Shown here piece by piece: positions 1-8,850 of a stretch of 64,000 bases of DNA. The notes beneath the pieces are model-generated. The model saw only the letters and a program-made list of their open reading frames with translations, did not search any database and was not told the origin of the DNA. The DNA is taken from positions 62,001 to 126,000 of the forward strand of contig CAWCVR010000017.1 of the NCBI GenBank assembly GCA_963799105.1, written 5' to 3'. Position 1 is the first letter of the stretch, and every line of letters begins with the position of its first letter. The stretch is from CAWCVR01 sp963799105 (GTDB lineage: Bacteria; Acidobacteriota; Terriglobia; Bryobacterales; Bryobacteraceae). The translations under genes and the position numbers were made by a program.

Positions 1-833
1 ACGATATGAAGATCGCGCGCGAACTGGTGCAGGGCGTGGACCTGTGGCTCAACAATCCGCGGCGCGGCGAGGAAGCCTGCGGCACCAGCGGGATGAAAGC
101 GGCCATCAACGGCGTGTTGAACCTGAGCATTCTGGACGGCTGGTTCGACGAAGCCTACGAGAACTCCGGCGGGTGGGCGATCGGCGAGCGGGACCAGTAC
201 TCCGAGGATCAGGACGCCCTCCACGCCAGCGCCATCTATTACCTGCTGGAAAACGAGATCGTGCCGATGTTCTACGACCGCAAGGAGCAGACTCCGCGGG
301 AGTGGATGCGGCGTATGAAGCAGTCGCTGACGTACATCACGCCGCACTACGACTGCCGGCGCATGGTCCGCGAGTACATGACCGAGCTGTACGATCCGGC
401 TCACGAGCAGCACATGCGGCTATTGAGCGGAGACTATGCGCTGTTGCGGGAGAAAGCGGCGTGGGACAAGAGGATCCGCGAGGCCTGGGATAACGTGAGG
501 TTCGTGGAAGCGGGACCCGGCCCGGTGGGATCGGTAATCAGCGGGCGGCCGGTGCCGGTGCGGGCGGCCATCGACCTGGCGGGACTGGAGCCCAGCGACG
601 TGCAAGTCGAGGTGGTGATCGGCAGCGTGGACAACAACGGTCACCTGGAAGAGACCGAGGTGGTGGTGCTGCCGCCGGTGGAGCGGCACGAGCGCGTGGC
701 GGTGTTCGCCCGGGACATCGTGCCGGAGCGCACCGGCCGGCTGGGCTACGCCCTGCGCGTGAGCCCGAATCACTTCGACGATCCCCTGGCGCGGCCGTGC
801 AATAGCTTGCTCAAGTGGAGCTCGGTAGGGTAG
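1..833 (+). CDS. glgP: Alpha-glucan (glycogen) phosphorylase, C-terminal part, cut by window start
   Basis: This is the last ~277 residues of a GT35 phosphorylase, which releases glucose 1-phosphate from glycogen or maltodextrin in the cytoplasm. The reading frame is open to the window edge, so the start lies outside. The stretch EEACGTSGMKAAING contains the lysine (K31 counted from the Met at position 6) that in this family carries pyridoxal phosphate, followed by the conserved LSILDGWFDEAY. The spelling GTSGMK rather than GTGNMK fits the shorter bacterial/archaeal alpha-glucan phosphorylases. It ends with TAG at 831. The family assignment is secure; the substrate preference cannot be read from this fragment. 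Confidence 0.9.
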   Translation, partial: DMKIARELVQGVDLWLNNPRRGEEACGTSGMKAAINGVLNLSILDGWFDEAYENSGGWAIGERDQYSEDQDALHASAIYYLLENEIVPMFYDRKEQTPREWMRRMKQSLTYITPHYDCRRMVREYMTELYDPAHEQHMRLLSGDYALLREKAAWDKRIREAWDNVRFVEAGPGPVGSVISGRPVPVRAAIDLAGLEPSDVQVEVVIGSVDNNGHLEETEVVVLPPVERHERVAVFARDIVPERTGRLGYALRVSPNHFDDPLARPCNSLLKWSSVG

Positions 834-887
834 CGGCGGCGGGATTCCGCACCGCTCCCTGTGCCATCATGGAAGTTCCATCGGACC

Positions 888-3125
888 ATGGCTGCCCTCA
901 AGACCCTTCCTCCGACCGTACTCATTCATATTGCCAAACTGTTGAATGTGCCAATGAAAGGGTTCACCGCCGTCATCGAACTCCTCGACGACGGCGCGAC
1001 GGTTCCCTTCATTGCGCGCTACCGCAAGGAAGCCACCGGCAATCTCGACGAAGTCCAGATCCGCGATATCCAGGAGGAGCTCGAATACTTCCGCGAGCTG
1101 GAGGATCGCCGCGAAACCGTGCTCGCCTCCATCCAGGAGCAGGGCAAGCTGGCCGCCGGGCTGAAAGCCAAAATCGAAGCCACGCTGGAGAAAGCCGAAC
1201 TCGAAGATCTCTACCTGCCTTACAAGCCCAAGCGCCGGACCAAAGCCTCCATCGCGCGCGACAAGGGACTCGAACCGCTCGCCCTGTACCTATGGGAGCA
1301 GGTGGACCCCACGCCGCTCGCCGAGATCTCGGCCCGGTTTGGCATTCCGCCGGAGGAGGCTCTGGAAGGCGCGCGCCACATCGTCGCCGAGATGATTAAC
1401 GAGAACGCCGCCTTCCGCAAGCGGGTTCGCGCCATGATGATGGCCGAGGGCCGCGTCACCAGCCGTGCCATCGAAGGCGCACCGGACCCCGAAGGCAAAT
1501 TCAAGATGTACGCCGACTATAGCGAGCCGGCCGCCAAGATCCCGTCCCATCGGATGCTCGCCATACGCCGCGGCGCGAATGAAGGTGTGCTGACGTTTGA
1601 AATCGACCTCGACCCCGCCGGCCCCATCGCCTGGCTGGCTTCGCAGATCCAGCGCGTGCCAGGCGAATGGACGCCGCACCTGGAGCGCGCCATCGAGGAC
1701 TCCTACAACCGGCTTCTCAATCCCTCCATCCAGACCGAAGTCCGCCTGGAACTCAAAGACCGTTCCGACGAAGAGGCCATCAAAGTCTTCCGCGAGAACC
1801 TGGAGAACCTCCTGCTCGCGCCGCCCGCCGGCCGCATGACCGTTCTAGCGCTCGACCCGGGCATCCGCACCGGCTGCAAGATCGCCGTGGTCGACGATAC
1901 CGGCATGTTCCTGGAACACGCCGTCATCTACCCGTTCGAGCCGCGCAACGATGAGGCCGGCGCGCGCAAGACGCTGGCTGCGCTCATGGCTCGCCACAAC
2001 GTGCAGGCCATCGCCATCGGCAATGGCACCGCCTCGCGCGAATCCTCGGCCTTCGTGGCCGGCTTCCTCCGCGACGCCGGCCTCTCCGGCGTCTTCAGCG
2101 TCACCGTCAGCGAATCCGGCGCGTCGGTCTACTCGGCCTCCGACCTGGCCCGCCAGGAGTTTCCCGATCTCGACCTCACAGTCCGCGGCGCCATCTCCAT
2201 CGCCCGCCGCCTGCAGGACCCGCTGGCCGAGCTCGTCAAGGTGGACCCGAAGGCCATTGGCGTGGGCCAGTACCAGCACGACGTGGATCAGCGCCGCCTC
2301 AAGCAGAGCCTGGAGGCCACGGTGGAAAGCTGCGTCAACCGCGTGGGCGTGGATCTCAACACCGCCTCATGGGCGCTGCTGCGTTACGTGGCCGGCATCA
2401 CCGAACGCACGGCTTTGCACATCATGCAATACCGCAATGAGCACGGCCGTTTCCGTTCGCGTCTCGACCTCCGCGCCGTTCCCGGGTTCGGCCCCAAGAC
2501 GTTCGAGCAAGCCGCCGGCTTCCTGCGCATCCGCGGCGGCGATCAGCCGCTCGATATGACCGCGGTCCACCCCGAGTCGTACCCGGTGGTGGAGAAGATG
2601 GCCGCATCGCTGGGCGTCACCGTGGCCGGCCTGATCGCCGAGCCGGGGCTCATCGAGAAGGTGAAGTTGGAAGGGTTCGCCACCGAAAGCGTCGGCATGT
2701 ACACGCTGGGCGATATCCGCGAGGAATTGCGCAAGCCCGGCCGCGACCCGCGCGACAAGTTCGTGGCCCCGCACTGGCGCGATGACGTGAAGGACATCGC
2801 CGACCTGCAACCCGGCATGGTGGTCGAGGGAGTGGTCACCAACGTCACCCGCTTCGGCGCGTTCGTGGATGTCGGCGTTCATCACGATGGGCTGGTGCAC
2901 GTGAGCGAACTGGCCAACCGCTACGTGAAAGAAGCCAGCGACGTGGTGAAGGTGGGGCAAATCGTCAAGGCGCAAGTGCTGAGCGTCGATTTGAAAGCCA
3001 AGCGCATCGCGCTCTCCATGAAGGCTCTGGAGGCTCCCGCCGCGCGGCCCAAGCCGCAGCCGAAGAAGCCCTCCCTGCAAGACCAGGTGGCAAGCTTGCA
3101 AGACCGCTTCCGGACGAAACGGTAA
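888..3125 (+). CDS. tex: Tex-family RNA-binding transcription accessory protein
   Basis: Full-length Tex homologue (745 residues from the ATG at 888), close to the usual ~770. It has an N-terminal helical region with the Tex signature VPFIARYRKEATG, a YqgF/RNase H-like domain from about residue 317 beginning VLALDPGIRTG, helix-hairpin-helix repeats around 490-560 and one S1 RNA-binding domain at about 643-715 (GAFVDVGVHHDGLVHVSEL). A GTG at 861 is in frame, but the ATG at 888 has GGAAG 12 bases upstream and starts nearer the conserved region. Tex proteins bind nucleic acid and influence transcription; the precise role is poorly defined. The gene stands alone between glgP and a toxin-antitoxin module. 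Confidence 0.95.
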   Translation: MAALKTLPPTVLIHIAKLLNVPMKGFTAVIELLDDGATVPFIARYRKEATGNLDEVQIRDIQEELEYFRELEDRRETVLASIQEQGKLAAGLKAKIEATLEKAELEDLYLPYKPKRRTKASIARDKGLEPLALYLWEQVDPTPLAEISARFGIPPEEALEGARHIVAEMINENAAFRKRVRAMMMAEGRVTSRAIEGAPDPEGKFKMYADYSEPAAKIPSHRMLAIRRGANEGVLTFEIDLDPAGPIAWLASQIQRVPGEWTPHLERAIEDSYNRLLNPSIQTEVRLELKDRSDEEAIKVFRENLENLLLAPPAGRMTVLALDPGIRTGCKIAVVDDTGMFLEHAVIYPFEPRNDEAGARKTLAALMARHNVQAIAIGNGTASRESSAFVAGFLRDAGLSGVFSVTVSESGASVYSASDLARQEFPDLDLTVRGAISIARRLQDPLAELVKVDPKAIGVGQYQHDVDQRRLKQSLEATVESCVNRVGVDLNTASWALLRYVAGITERTALHIMQYRNEHGRFRSRLDLRAVPGFGPKTFEQAAGFLRIRGGDQPLDMTAVHPESYPVVEKMAASLGVTVAGLIAEPGLIEKVKLEGFATESVGMYTLGDIREELRKPGRDPRDKFVAPHWRDDVKDIADLQPGMVVEGVVTNVTRFGAFVDVGVHHDGLVHVSELANRYVKEASDVVKVGQIVKAQVLSVDLKAKRIALSMKALEAPAARPKPQPKKPSLQDQVASLQDRFRTKR

Positions 3126-3154
3126 ACTGCCAGGATGCGGCAGTATCAATAAAT

Positions 3155-3178
3155 GCGGCAGATCTTGACATCTGCCGC
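3155..3178. promoter_or_regulatory. Perfect inverted repeat over the -35 box: likely autoregulatory operator
   Basis: The arms GCGGCAGAT (3155-3163) and ATCTGCCGC (3170-3178) are exact complements separated by six bases. The dyad covers the -35 hexamer of the promoter that drives the AbrB-like antitoxin and PIN toxin. Antitoxins of this type normally repress their own operon by binding such a site. An extra half-site, GCGGCAGT, lies just upstream near 3137. The function is inferred from position and symmetry. Confidence 0.65.
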
Positions 3179-3193
3179 GTTCCGGGGTAGAAT
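3165..3193 (+). promoter_or_regulatory. Consensus sigma-70 promoter of the AbrB/PIN operon, probably leaderless
   Basis: An exact -35 box TTGACA (3165-3170), a 17-base spacer and a -10 box TAGAAT (3188-3193). Only six bases separate the -10 box from the GTG start at 3200, so transcription should begin at or next to the start codon, with no room for a Shine-Dalgarno sequence. This supports both the GTG start and a leaderless mRNA. Confidence 0.75.
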
Positions 3194-3199
3194 CAAACC

Positions 3200-3475
3200 G
3201 TGGAAACCTATTCTGCACGGCTCGAAAAATCCGGCCGGATCCTGATCCCGGCCGCTGTCCGGCGCACCCTGGGCCTTGCGGAAGGCTCGATGGTGGTGGT
3301 GAAAGTGGAGCCATCCGGGGCAATCGGAATCGTCTCCCGATCCCAGGCGCTGGCCCAGGCCCGCAAGGAGCTTCGGAAGCACATCCCGCCCGGCCGCGAT
3401 CTGGTCGAGGAACTAATCCACGACCGCCAGAGGGAAGCCGCCGAGATGGACAACGTTGAGGCCGCACGCTCGTGA
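3200..3475 (+). CDS. AbrB/MazE-type antitoxin
   Basis: This 91-residue protein has an N-terminal swapped-hairpin AbrB domain (residues ~3-45; KSGRILIPAAVRRTLGL is the typical DNA-binding signature) and a charged C-terminal tail that would wrap the toxin. It should neutralise the PIN ribonuclease encoded immediately downstream and repress the shared promoter. The GTG start is fixed by the promoter, whose -10 box ends six bases upstream. The stop codon overlaps the toxin start by four bases (GTGA), the usual sign of translational coupling. Family-level confidence is high; the exact partner specificity is inferred from adjacency. Confidence 0.88.
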   Translation: METYSARLEKSGRILIPAAVRRTLGLAEGSMVVVKVEPSGAIGIVSRSQALAQARKELRKHIPPGRDLVEELIHDRQREAAEMDNVEAARS

Positions 3476-3879
3476 AGGAGAAGTTCGTGTTGGATGCCTC
3501 GGCGCTGCTGAGCATCCTGCTCGACGAGCCCGGGCAAGCCAGCGTGAATCGGATCTTGGACCGGGCGCAGATCCACGCCGTAAACCTCGCGGAAGTGATT
3601 GCACGGCTGGTGCGGGCTGGGACGCCGCCGGAGAAAGCCATCGAGATCCTGGCCGGACTCTATCTGGAAGTGGACGAGCGATTCGGAACCGCGCAAGCCG
3701 AGTTTTGCGGCACTCTGCTGGGGACGCGCCGCGACCTCGGGCTATCGCTCGGAGATTGCGTGTGTCTGACAGCGGCGGCGGTGTCGGGAGCGGTAGCGGT
3801 GACGGCGGACCGCCGCTGGAAGGAACTCGTCGGCACGACGATACGGGACGCGGCCATCCGGGTCGAGTTGGTCCGGTGA
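3472..3879 (+). CDS. PIN-domain ribonuclease toxin (VapC-like)
   Basis: A 135-residue PIN domain. The first acidic catalytic residue is in FVLDASALLSILLDEPG (D8), the second is the E in NLAEVIARL (~41), and the third is in LSLGDCVCLTAAA (~94), with a late aspartate in VTADRRW (~113). PIN toxins cleave RNA, often tRNA or rRNA, using Mg2+ or Mn2+. It starts with GTG overlapping the antitoxin stop. Unusually, the 3' third is overlapped on the opposite strand by the open frame of the secreted protein at 3742-4626. Confidence 0.88.
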   Translation: MKEKFVLDASALLSILLDEPGQASVNRILDRAQIHAVNLAEVIARLVRAGTPPEKAIEILAGLYLEVDERFGTAQAEFCGTLLGTRRDLGLSLGDCVCLTAAAVSGAVAVTADRRWKELVGTTIRDAAIRVELVR

Positions 3880-4626
3880 CGCTACTACTGAGGGTAGTAA
3901 GCTGCCTTCCCCGCAAGGACGCGCCCGCTGCTCGATTCGAAACGGCACCTCGACGTGGCCTTCGCACCATGGGGATACCATACTGTCCGGCCCGGTCGTG
4001 CCCCGAAAAACGAGTGCCTTGAGATCGCAATACGATGAGCGCGGATCGATCTCCATGCCGCGTGGTACTGCCTCCCGAGCAGCTTGAATAACAGGCTTTA
4101 GGTCCAGCAACACTTCGCCACTCGGCAAGACGACGAAAAGGTCCTCGGCAACGTCATGATGCATGCCGCCGCTGTCGAACCTCACGCTGAGGACACGTTG
4201 ACGTCCAGCCGGCAGGATCTTCGAGGGAAACAGTGTTCCATTTGGCACCTTCTCCTGCACAATGATCTCGTGGACCTCGTGGCGCGGCGTTTCGACGAGG
4301 ACCGATCTCATGTGGGGACCTGGGTAGTCGAGGTCGAAGAGGTACTCCATATCGTATATGGTGAATGCACCGATCTTCCCGACGAGCCGCAAATTGGTAC
4401 GAGTCTTTGAGCGCTGTTCTAGGTCAGCACCGGAGGGTTCGTCGCCGCACTTGGTAACCCGGTCATTCTTGTCACCTCGCAGGCAGGGGTCTACCCGGAA
4501 GTACCGCAGGTCGTGAGGAGGCGGCGAATCGTTCCCCCCTCCCTCAAGTGTCTGGACATACCGCTTCCACTGGGCAGGCGCGGCGGAAACGATTAGCATC
4601 GCGCATAGTGCAACGCGAATCGCCAT
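3742..4626 (-). CDS. Hypothetical secreted protein with doubtful C-terminus
   Basis: The ATG at 4626 begins a clear signal peptide (hydrophobic MAIRVALCAMLIVSAAPA, cleavage near residue 18). The mature part, to about residue 245, reads like an ordinary soluble protein and I do not recognise a family. The last ~46 residues are antisense to the PIN toxin gene and are arginine-rich, as shadow frames are. The true protein was therefore probably shortened or frameshifted near 3880 and now reads through into unrelated sequence. The frame is open, so it may still be expressed. It lies tail to tail with the toxin and 8 bases before the antitoxin at 4635. Confidence 0.5.
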   Translation of the reverse strand: MAIRVALCAMLIVSAAPAQWKRYVQTLEGGGNDSPPPHDLRYFRVDPCLRGDKNDRVTKCGDEPSGADLEQRSKTRTNLRLVGKIGAFTIYDMEYLFDLDYPGPHMRSVLVETPRHEVHEIIVQEKVPNGTLFPSKILPAGRQRVLSVRFDSGGMHHDVAEDLFVVLPSGEVLLDLKPVIQAAREAVPRGMEIDPRSSYCDLKALVFRGTTGPDSMVSPWCEGHVEVPFRIEQRARPCGEGSLLPSVVASPDQLDPDGRVPYRRADEFLPAAVRRHRYRSRHRRRCQTHAISER

Positions 4627-4634
4627 AAGTCACC

Positions 4635-4958
4635 CTACTGGCGTCTCGCTTCGCGCTGCAGCCCCTCGTGCACGAGCATCTTCAGCAGCGTCTGGTATCC
4701 GATCCCCTTATGCTCGGCGATTTCCCGGGCTTTGGCGAGATCCGGCGCGGGCAACCGCAGCGCGATCTGGACGCTGCTCGCGCGGTTCAGGCCAGAGACG
4801 AGAGGCGAACCCTTGCGTTCCCTGGCAGCTCCAGCGGCAGACTGCCGCTTTAGAAACGCCCGGCCCTCAGCGCCAGCCCACCATTCCGCTTCCTCGTCCT
4901 CGTTCAGGAACCTGGGCATCTTCGAAGCTACCAGAGTTCGCTTGTTTGGTTCACTCAT
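4635..4958 (-). CDS. BrnA/CopG-type ribbon-helix-helix antitoxin
   Basis: A 107-residue antitoxin starting at the ATG at 4958 (MSEPNKRTL). The N-terminal part FLNEDEEAEWW is typical of the CopG-antitoxin family that pairs with BrnT toxins. The C-terminal part (SSVQIALRLPAPDLAKAREIAEHKG, then GYQTLLKMLVHEGL) is a ribbon-helix-helix DNA-binding unit. It follows the BrnT-like gene with a four-base gap, toxin first, as in brnTA operons. It should bind the toxin and repress the shared promoter upstream of 5241. Confidence 0.82.
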   Translation of the reverse strand: MSEPNKRTLVASKMPRFLNEDEEAEWWAGAEGRAFLKRQSAAGAARERKGSPLVSGLNRASSVQIALRLPAPDLAKAREIAEHKGIGYQTLLKMLVHEGLQREARRQ

Positions 4959-4962
4959 CGCA

Positions 4963-5241
4963 TTATTCTCCCCGCACGCGACGCTCCAGGTAGTCGCGCT
5001 TCTGGCCGGCATCCAGGTCGTAGGCCGTGATCACACGAATCTTGTCGCCGCGTTCCGTCAGCACTATCGCCAGCAGACGGTTGCGTTCCGTTTCTCCGTA
5101 ATACACATAGCGGGGCTCGTCATCCGCGGTTTGCTCATAGATCAGGATCGGCTCGCGAGACAACGCCTCTTCCACTTCGGCCGCCTTGACCCGGTGGGCC
5201 CGGATCTTCTTCAGGTTGCTGCGATCCCAGTCGAACACCAT
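4963..5241 (-). CDS. BrnT-like toxin
   Basis: A 92-residue protein of the BrnT family (RelE-like fold ribonuclease). It shows the family hallmarks: FDWDRSNLKKIRAHRV at the N-terminus, EEALS in the middle, RYVYYGETERNRLLAIVLTERGDKIRVITAYDLD, then RDYLER at the end. BrnT toxins cleave RNA and stop translation under stress. Upstream of the start is an A+T-rich stretch with a TATACA-type -10 box seven bases before the ATG, and an almost perfect palindrome ATGCAGTGCAT (5253-5263) that could be the antitoxin operator. Confidence 0.85.
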   Translation of the reverse strand: MVFDWDRSNLKKIRAHRVKAAEVEEALSREPILIYEQTADDEPRYVYYGETERNRLLAIVLTERGDKIRVITAYDLDAGQKRDYLERRVRGE

Positions 5242-5283
5242 TCCAATTGTATATGCAGTGCATGACCAATGGCACGATGAGGC

Positions 5284-7327
5284 TCACGCCAGCCCCGACC
5301 GCACCAGCAGCGCGCGCGGGTCCGGCTCCCGGCCCATGAAATCGCGGTACAGCACGGCGGGGTCCTCGCTGTCGCCCCTGGCCAGAATGCGCTCGCGGAA
5401 TTGGGCGCCCACTTCGCGGCTGAAGATGCCCTCGGCGCGGAAACGGGTGAACGCGTCGGCGTCCAGCACTTCGGCCCACTTATAGGAGTAATACGCCGCG
5501 CCGTAACCCACCGGACTCGCAAACAGGTGGGTGAAGGCGGCCATCATGGCGTGTTGCGGGGGCAGCGGCGCGGGGCTGAATTCCTGGAGCAGGCGCCGGC
5601 TGTAGGCGATCGGATCGCCGTCGCGCGCCGGCTCGTAGCGGGTGTGCAACAGCAGGTCGATGAACCCGAAGCCGAGCTGGCGCATCTGGGCGTTGGCGGC
5701 GCGGAAGGTGCGCGCGCGCTTCATTTTCTGGAATAGGGCCTCGGGCAGGCGCTCGCCGGTTTCCCAATGGGCGGCGAAAAGGTCGAGCGCTTCGCGTTCC
5801 CAGCACCAGTTTTCCATGATCTGCGAGGGCAGCTCGACGAAGTCCCAGGCCACGCTGGTGCCGGCGAAACTGCGGATTTCGACGCGGCTGAGCAGGTGGT
5901 GCAGCAGGTGCCCGAACTCGTGGAAGATGGTCTCCACCTCGCGGTGGGTCAACAGCGCGGGCCGGCCGCCGATGGGCGGGGTGAGGTTGCCGCAGATCAG
6001 CCCCAGGTGCGGGCGGAATTCGCCGGGCGCGGGGCCGCCGGTGATCAGCGCGTCCATCCAGGCGCCGCCGCGCTTGTTCTCGCGCGGGTACCAGTCGGCA
6101 TAAAAACCGCCGAGGAAGGCGCCATCGGCGTCGTGAACGTTGTAATAGCGAACCTGCGGGTCCCAGGCGGGGACGCCGGCTTCCTGGGTCACGCGAATGC
6201 CGTACAGCCGGCCGGCGAGCGCGAAGAGGCCGCCGGCCACGCGCTCCAGCGGGAAAGTACGGGCGGAGGGCTTCTTCGTCGAAATCGTAGAGCGCGGCGC
6301 GCTGCTTTTCGGCGTAATAGGCAACGTCCCAGGGCTCCAGCTCGGCAGCCGCGGGGCCTTCGACGGAGCGGCGGAATTCGAGCAGCTCCGCGTTTTCGGC
6401 GCGGAAACGGGCTTCGGTTCTGGCTTTGAGGTCTTCGAGAAAAGCCAGGGCCCGGGCGCCGTCGTGGGCCATGCGGTCTTCGAGTACCAGGTCGGCGAAA
6501 TCGCGGAAGCCGAGAATGCCGGCCTTGGCGCGGCGCAACTCCAGAATGCGGGCCACAATGGGCCGGTTGTCGCGCTCCGGCTCGGTGGCGCGGACGGTAA
6601 AGGCCTCGTAGAACTCGCGGCGCACGGCGGCATTGTCCAGGTAAGTCATGACCGAAAGATAGTCGGGCGCCTGCAGGGTGAAGCGCCAGCCATCGAGGTT
6701 TTTGCGGGCGGCGCTTTCGCGCGCCGCGGCGATGGCGGTAGCGGGCAGCCCGGCCAGATCCGCCTCATTGGGGAAAACGCGTTCGAAGGCGTTGGTGGAA
6801 TCGAGCACGTTCTCGCCGAATTTGGTGGTGATGGTGGTGAGCTCGACGTCGATCTCCTCGAGTTGCTTCTTGCGGACCGGGTCGAGGTCGGCGCCGGCCC
6901 GGCGGAACCATTCGACGGTCTTGACCAGGTAGCGGCGGCGTTCTCCGGCAAGGGCGGCGCTTTCGGGAGTTTGCGCATAAGCCTTGATCGCTTGCCAGAG
7001 CCCGGCATGGAGGGCGATTCGGGAACGGAACGCGCTGACCTCCGGTTGGACGGCGTTCCACGCGGCGCGCAGCTCCGGGTAGGTGGCCACGGATTCGAGA
7101 TGGCCAACCACGCCCATGGCGAAATCGAGCGGCTCGGTGAGCGTGTCGAGCGGCCGCAGAGTGTTGTCCCAGGAGCGCTCGCCGTCGGGCGCGGCGATGG
7201 CTTCGAGGCGCGCGCGGGCGTCGCCGAGCAGGCTGGCCGCAGCCGGTTCCACGCAGGCGGCGCGGATGCAATCGAAGGGAATGCGGAAGCGGATCTCGAG
7301 AAGCGGATTGGTGTCGGGGGAGCCCAT
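5284..7327 (-). CDS. M3-family metallo-oligopeptidase, apparent frameshift
   Basis: The gene reads in one frame from the ATG at 7327 to about 6250 and in another from there to TGA at 5284. Together they make a normal-length (~680 residue) M3 oligopeptidase (thimet/oligopeptidase A type), a cytosolic zinc enzyme that degrades short peptides. The zinc motif HEFGH lies at 5908-5922, in the second half. Homology is continuous if one C is removed from the CCC run (GGG on the plus strand, 6251-6253): the protein then reads LRPYFPLERV. Without that correction no catalytic protein is made. A sequencing or assembly error is as likely as real mutation, because both halves remain well conserved. Confidence 0.85.
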
Positions 7328-7456
7328 TTACCCGATCGTATCAGGCGCGGCGGCCTGGATGCAGGAGGCCATCCGGAGCGGCCGCTGGAGCGGGTGGTAC
7401 GGCCGCCGTGAGATTCCCATGAGCGGACGGCCTGGAAACGGCTACCATATAGATGG

Positions 7457-8038
7457 ATGGCTTCGGATCTGAGATGGGACCAGGGCGTGATTCCGGCCGA
7501 GGAACGCCTCAACGTATTTGCGCTGGTGATCTACATACCCGGTCCCCTGGGATTGTTCCTCGACGAGCTTCGCAGGGATCTGGTGCCGGATTACGATCCG
7601 CACGCACACGTCAGCGTGCTGCCGCCGCGAACGCTGGCGGTGGGGTGGCAGGCTGCATCCGAAGAAGCCGAGGCGCTCACCGCCAGCCGCGCGCCTTTTG
7701 AGATCGAGCTGACCGATGTGGCTGTCTTTCCCGTGACGGGTGTGGTCTATCTCGAGGTCGGCCAAGGCGGCGACGACCTGCGGCGGATGCACGCCGCCAT
7801 GAACGCCAACACACTGGCGTTCCAGGAGCCGTTCGCCTACCATCCCCACGTCACCCTGGCGCAGGAGTTCCCCACGGAAAGCGTCGCGGAGGTCCGCGAA
7901 CTGGCCGCGCGGCGCTGGCGAGACTACCCGGGCGCACGCACCTTCCTCGCCGAACGCGCGGTTCTTGTGCAGAACACCTTGAGCAATCGCTGGCTCGACC
8001 TCAGGGCGTGCCGGTTGGGGTCGAAGCCGTCCCCATAG
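7457..8038 (+). CDS. 2'-5' RNA ligase-like 2H phosphoesterase
   Basis: A 193-residue protein with the two histidine motifs of the 2H superfamily: HAHVSVLPP (residues ~49-57) and HPHVTLAQE (~130-138), spaced as in LigT/ThpR-like proteins. These enzymes hydrolyse or ligate 2',5' or cyclic phosphodiester bonds in RNA; the physiological substrate is usually unknown. An ATG at 7453 lies in a different frame; 7457 gives the conserved protein. It is a single gene facing away from the M3 peptidase, with no operon partner. Confidence 0.82.
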   Translation: MASDLRWDQGVIPAEERLNVFALVIYIPGPLGLFLDELRRDLVPDYDPHAHVSVLPPRTLAVGWQAASEEAEALTASRAPFEIELTDVAVFPVTGVVYLEVGQGGDDLRRMHAAMNANTLAFQEPFAYHPHVTLAQEFPTESVAEVRELAARRWRDYPGARTFLAERAVLVQNTLSNRWLDLRACRLGSKPSP

Positions 8039-8214
8039 CGGCCGTCCATCAGCCGGCCTGGTGTGAGGCGGCGTGCCATGGGCCGAGCGGGGCCGGAAGC
8101 GGAATTCCCGGCCGGCACCGATTCTTGAGATGTCTGGTCGCGGGTGCCACTACTTAATTCCAACGTGCCTGCCGATAGAAGAGAAGTCGGGACGGTGCGC
8201 GTTTTGGTGGACTC

Positions 8215-8850
8215 GTGGAAACTATTGCGATTTGTGATACGGAAGCGATCGCGATCGAGGGGCTCCGCAGCCTCCTGGAGCAGACGGAGGGGTTGCGCGT
8301 CATCGCCGCCGAAACCTCGCTGACCGATGGCATGGATGCGGTGCGCGATTTGCGGCCCTCCATCTTGCTGGTGGATAAGGCATTCGGCGCGCATGCGATC
8401 ATCGATTGGCTGGCCATCTTGCGATCGACTGGGCCGAAGGCCTCGGTGATCGTGTGGAGCGGCGTGATTTCGCAACCCGAGGCGCTGCGCTTTCTGCAGG
8501 CAGGGGCGGCGGGGGTGGTGCGCAAGACCGCGCCGCTGGCGACCATCATGAAGTGCCTGCGAACGGTGGCGTCGGGCGCCAACTGGATGGAAGAGGATTT
8601 GCTGTGCGAGACCGACCGGCCGGTGCGGATGGGGCACTCGCCGCTCACATCGCGCGAATCCCAGGTGATGGAACTGGTGGAGCGCGGATTCAAGAACAAA
8701 GACATCGCCACGAACCTCGGCATCCGCACGGGCACCGTGAAGATTCACCTGAAGCACATTTTCGAGAAGACCGGGATCCGTGGCCGGTATGGCCTGGCGA
8801 TATCGGGTCTCAAAGAGAAGGGCCTGCTGACCAGGGTGTCTCCCGATTGA
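8215..8850 (+). CDS. LuxR/NarL-family response regulator
   Basis: A 211-residue regulator with an N-terminal receiver domain (~1-120) and a C-terminal LuxR helix-turn-helix (~140-205; LTSRESQVMELVERGFKNKDIATNLGI, then VKIHLKHIFEKTGIRGR). The receiver keeps the probable phospho-acceptor in SILLVDKAF and the lysine in VVRKT, but the acidic pocket at the start has a single Asp (IAICDTEA) instead of the usual DD, so phosphorylation may be weak or lost. It starts with GTG. No histidine kinase lies beside it, so its input signal cannot be read from context. Confidence 0.85.
   Translation: METIAICDTEAIAIEGLRSLLEQTEGLRVIAAETSLTDGMDAVRDLRPSILLVDKAFGAHAIIDWLAILRSTGPKASVIVWSGVISQPEALRFLQAGAAGVVRKTAPLATIMKCLRTVASGANWMEEDLLCETDRPVRMGHSPLTSRESQVMELVERGFKNKDIATNLGIRTGTVKIHLKHIFEKTGIRGRYGLAISGLKEKGLLTRVSPD

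Noticed and set aside
6245..6260. Programmed frameshifting in the M3 peptidase
   Set aside because: The site TTTCCCG could slip, but there is no downstream pseudoknot or stop-codon arrangement visible, and the family is not known for recoding; mutation or read error is simpler.
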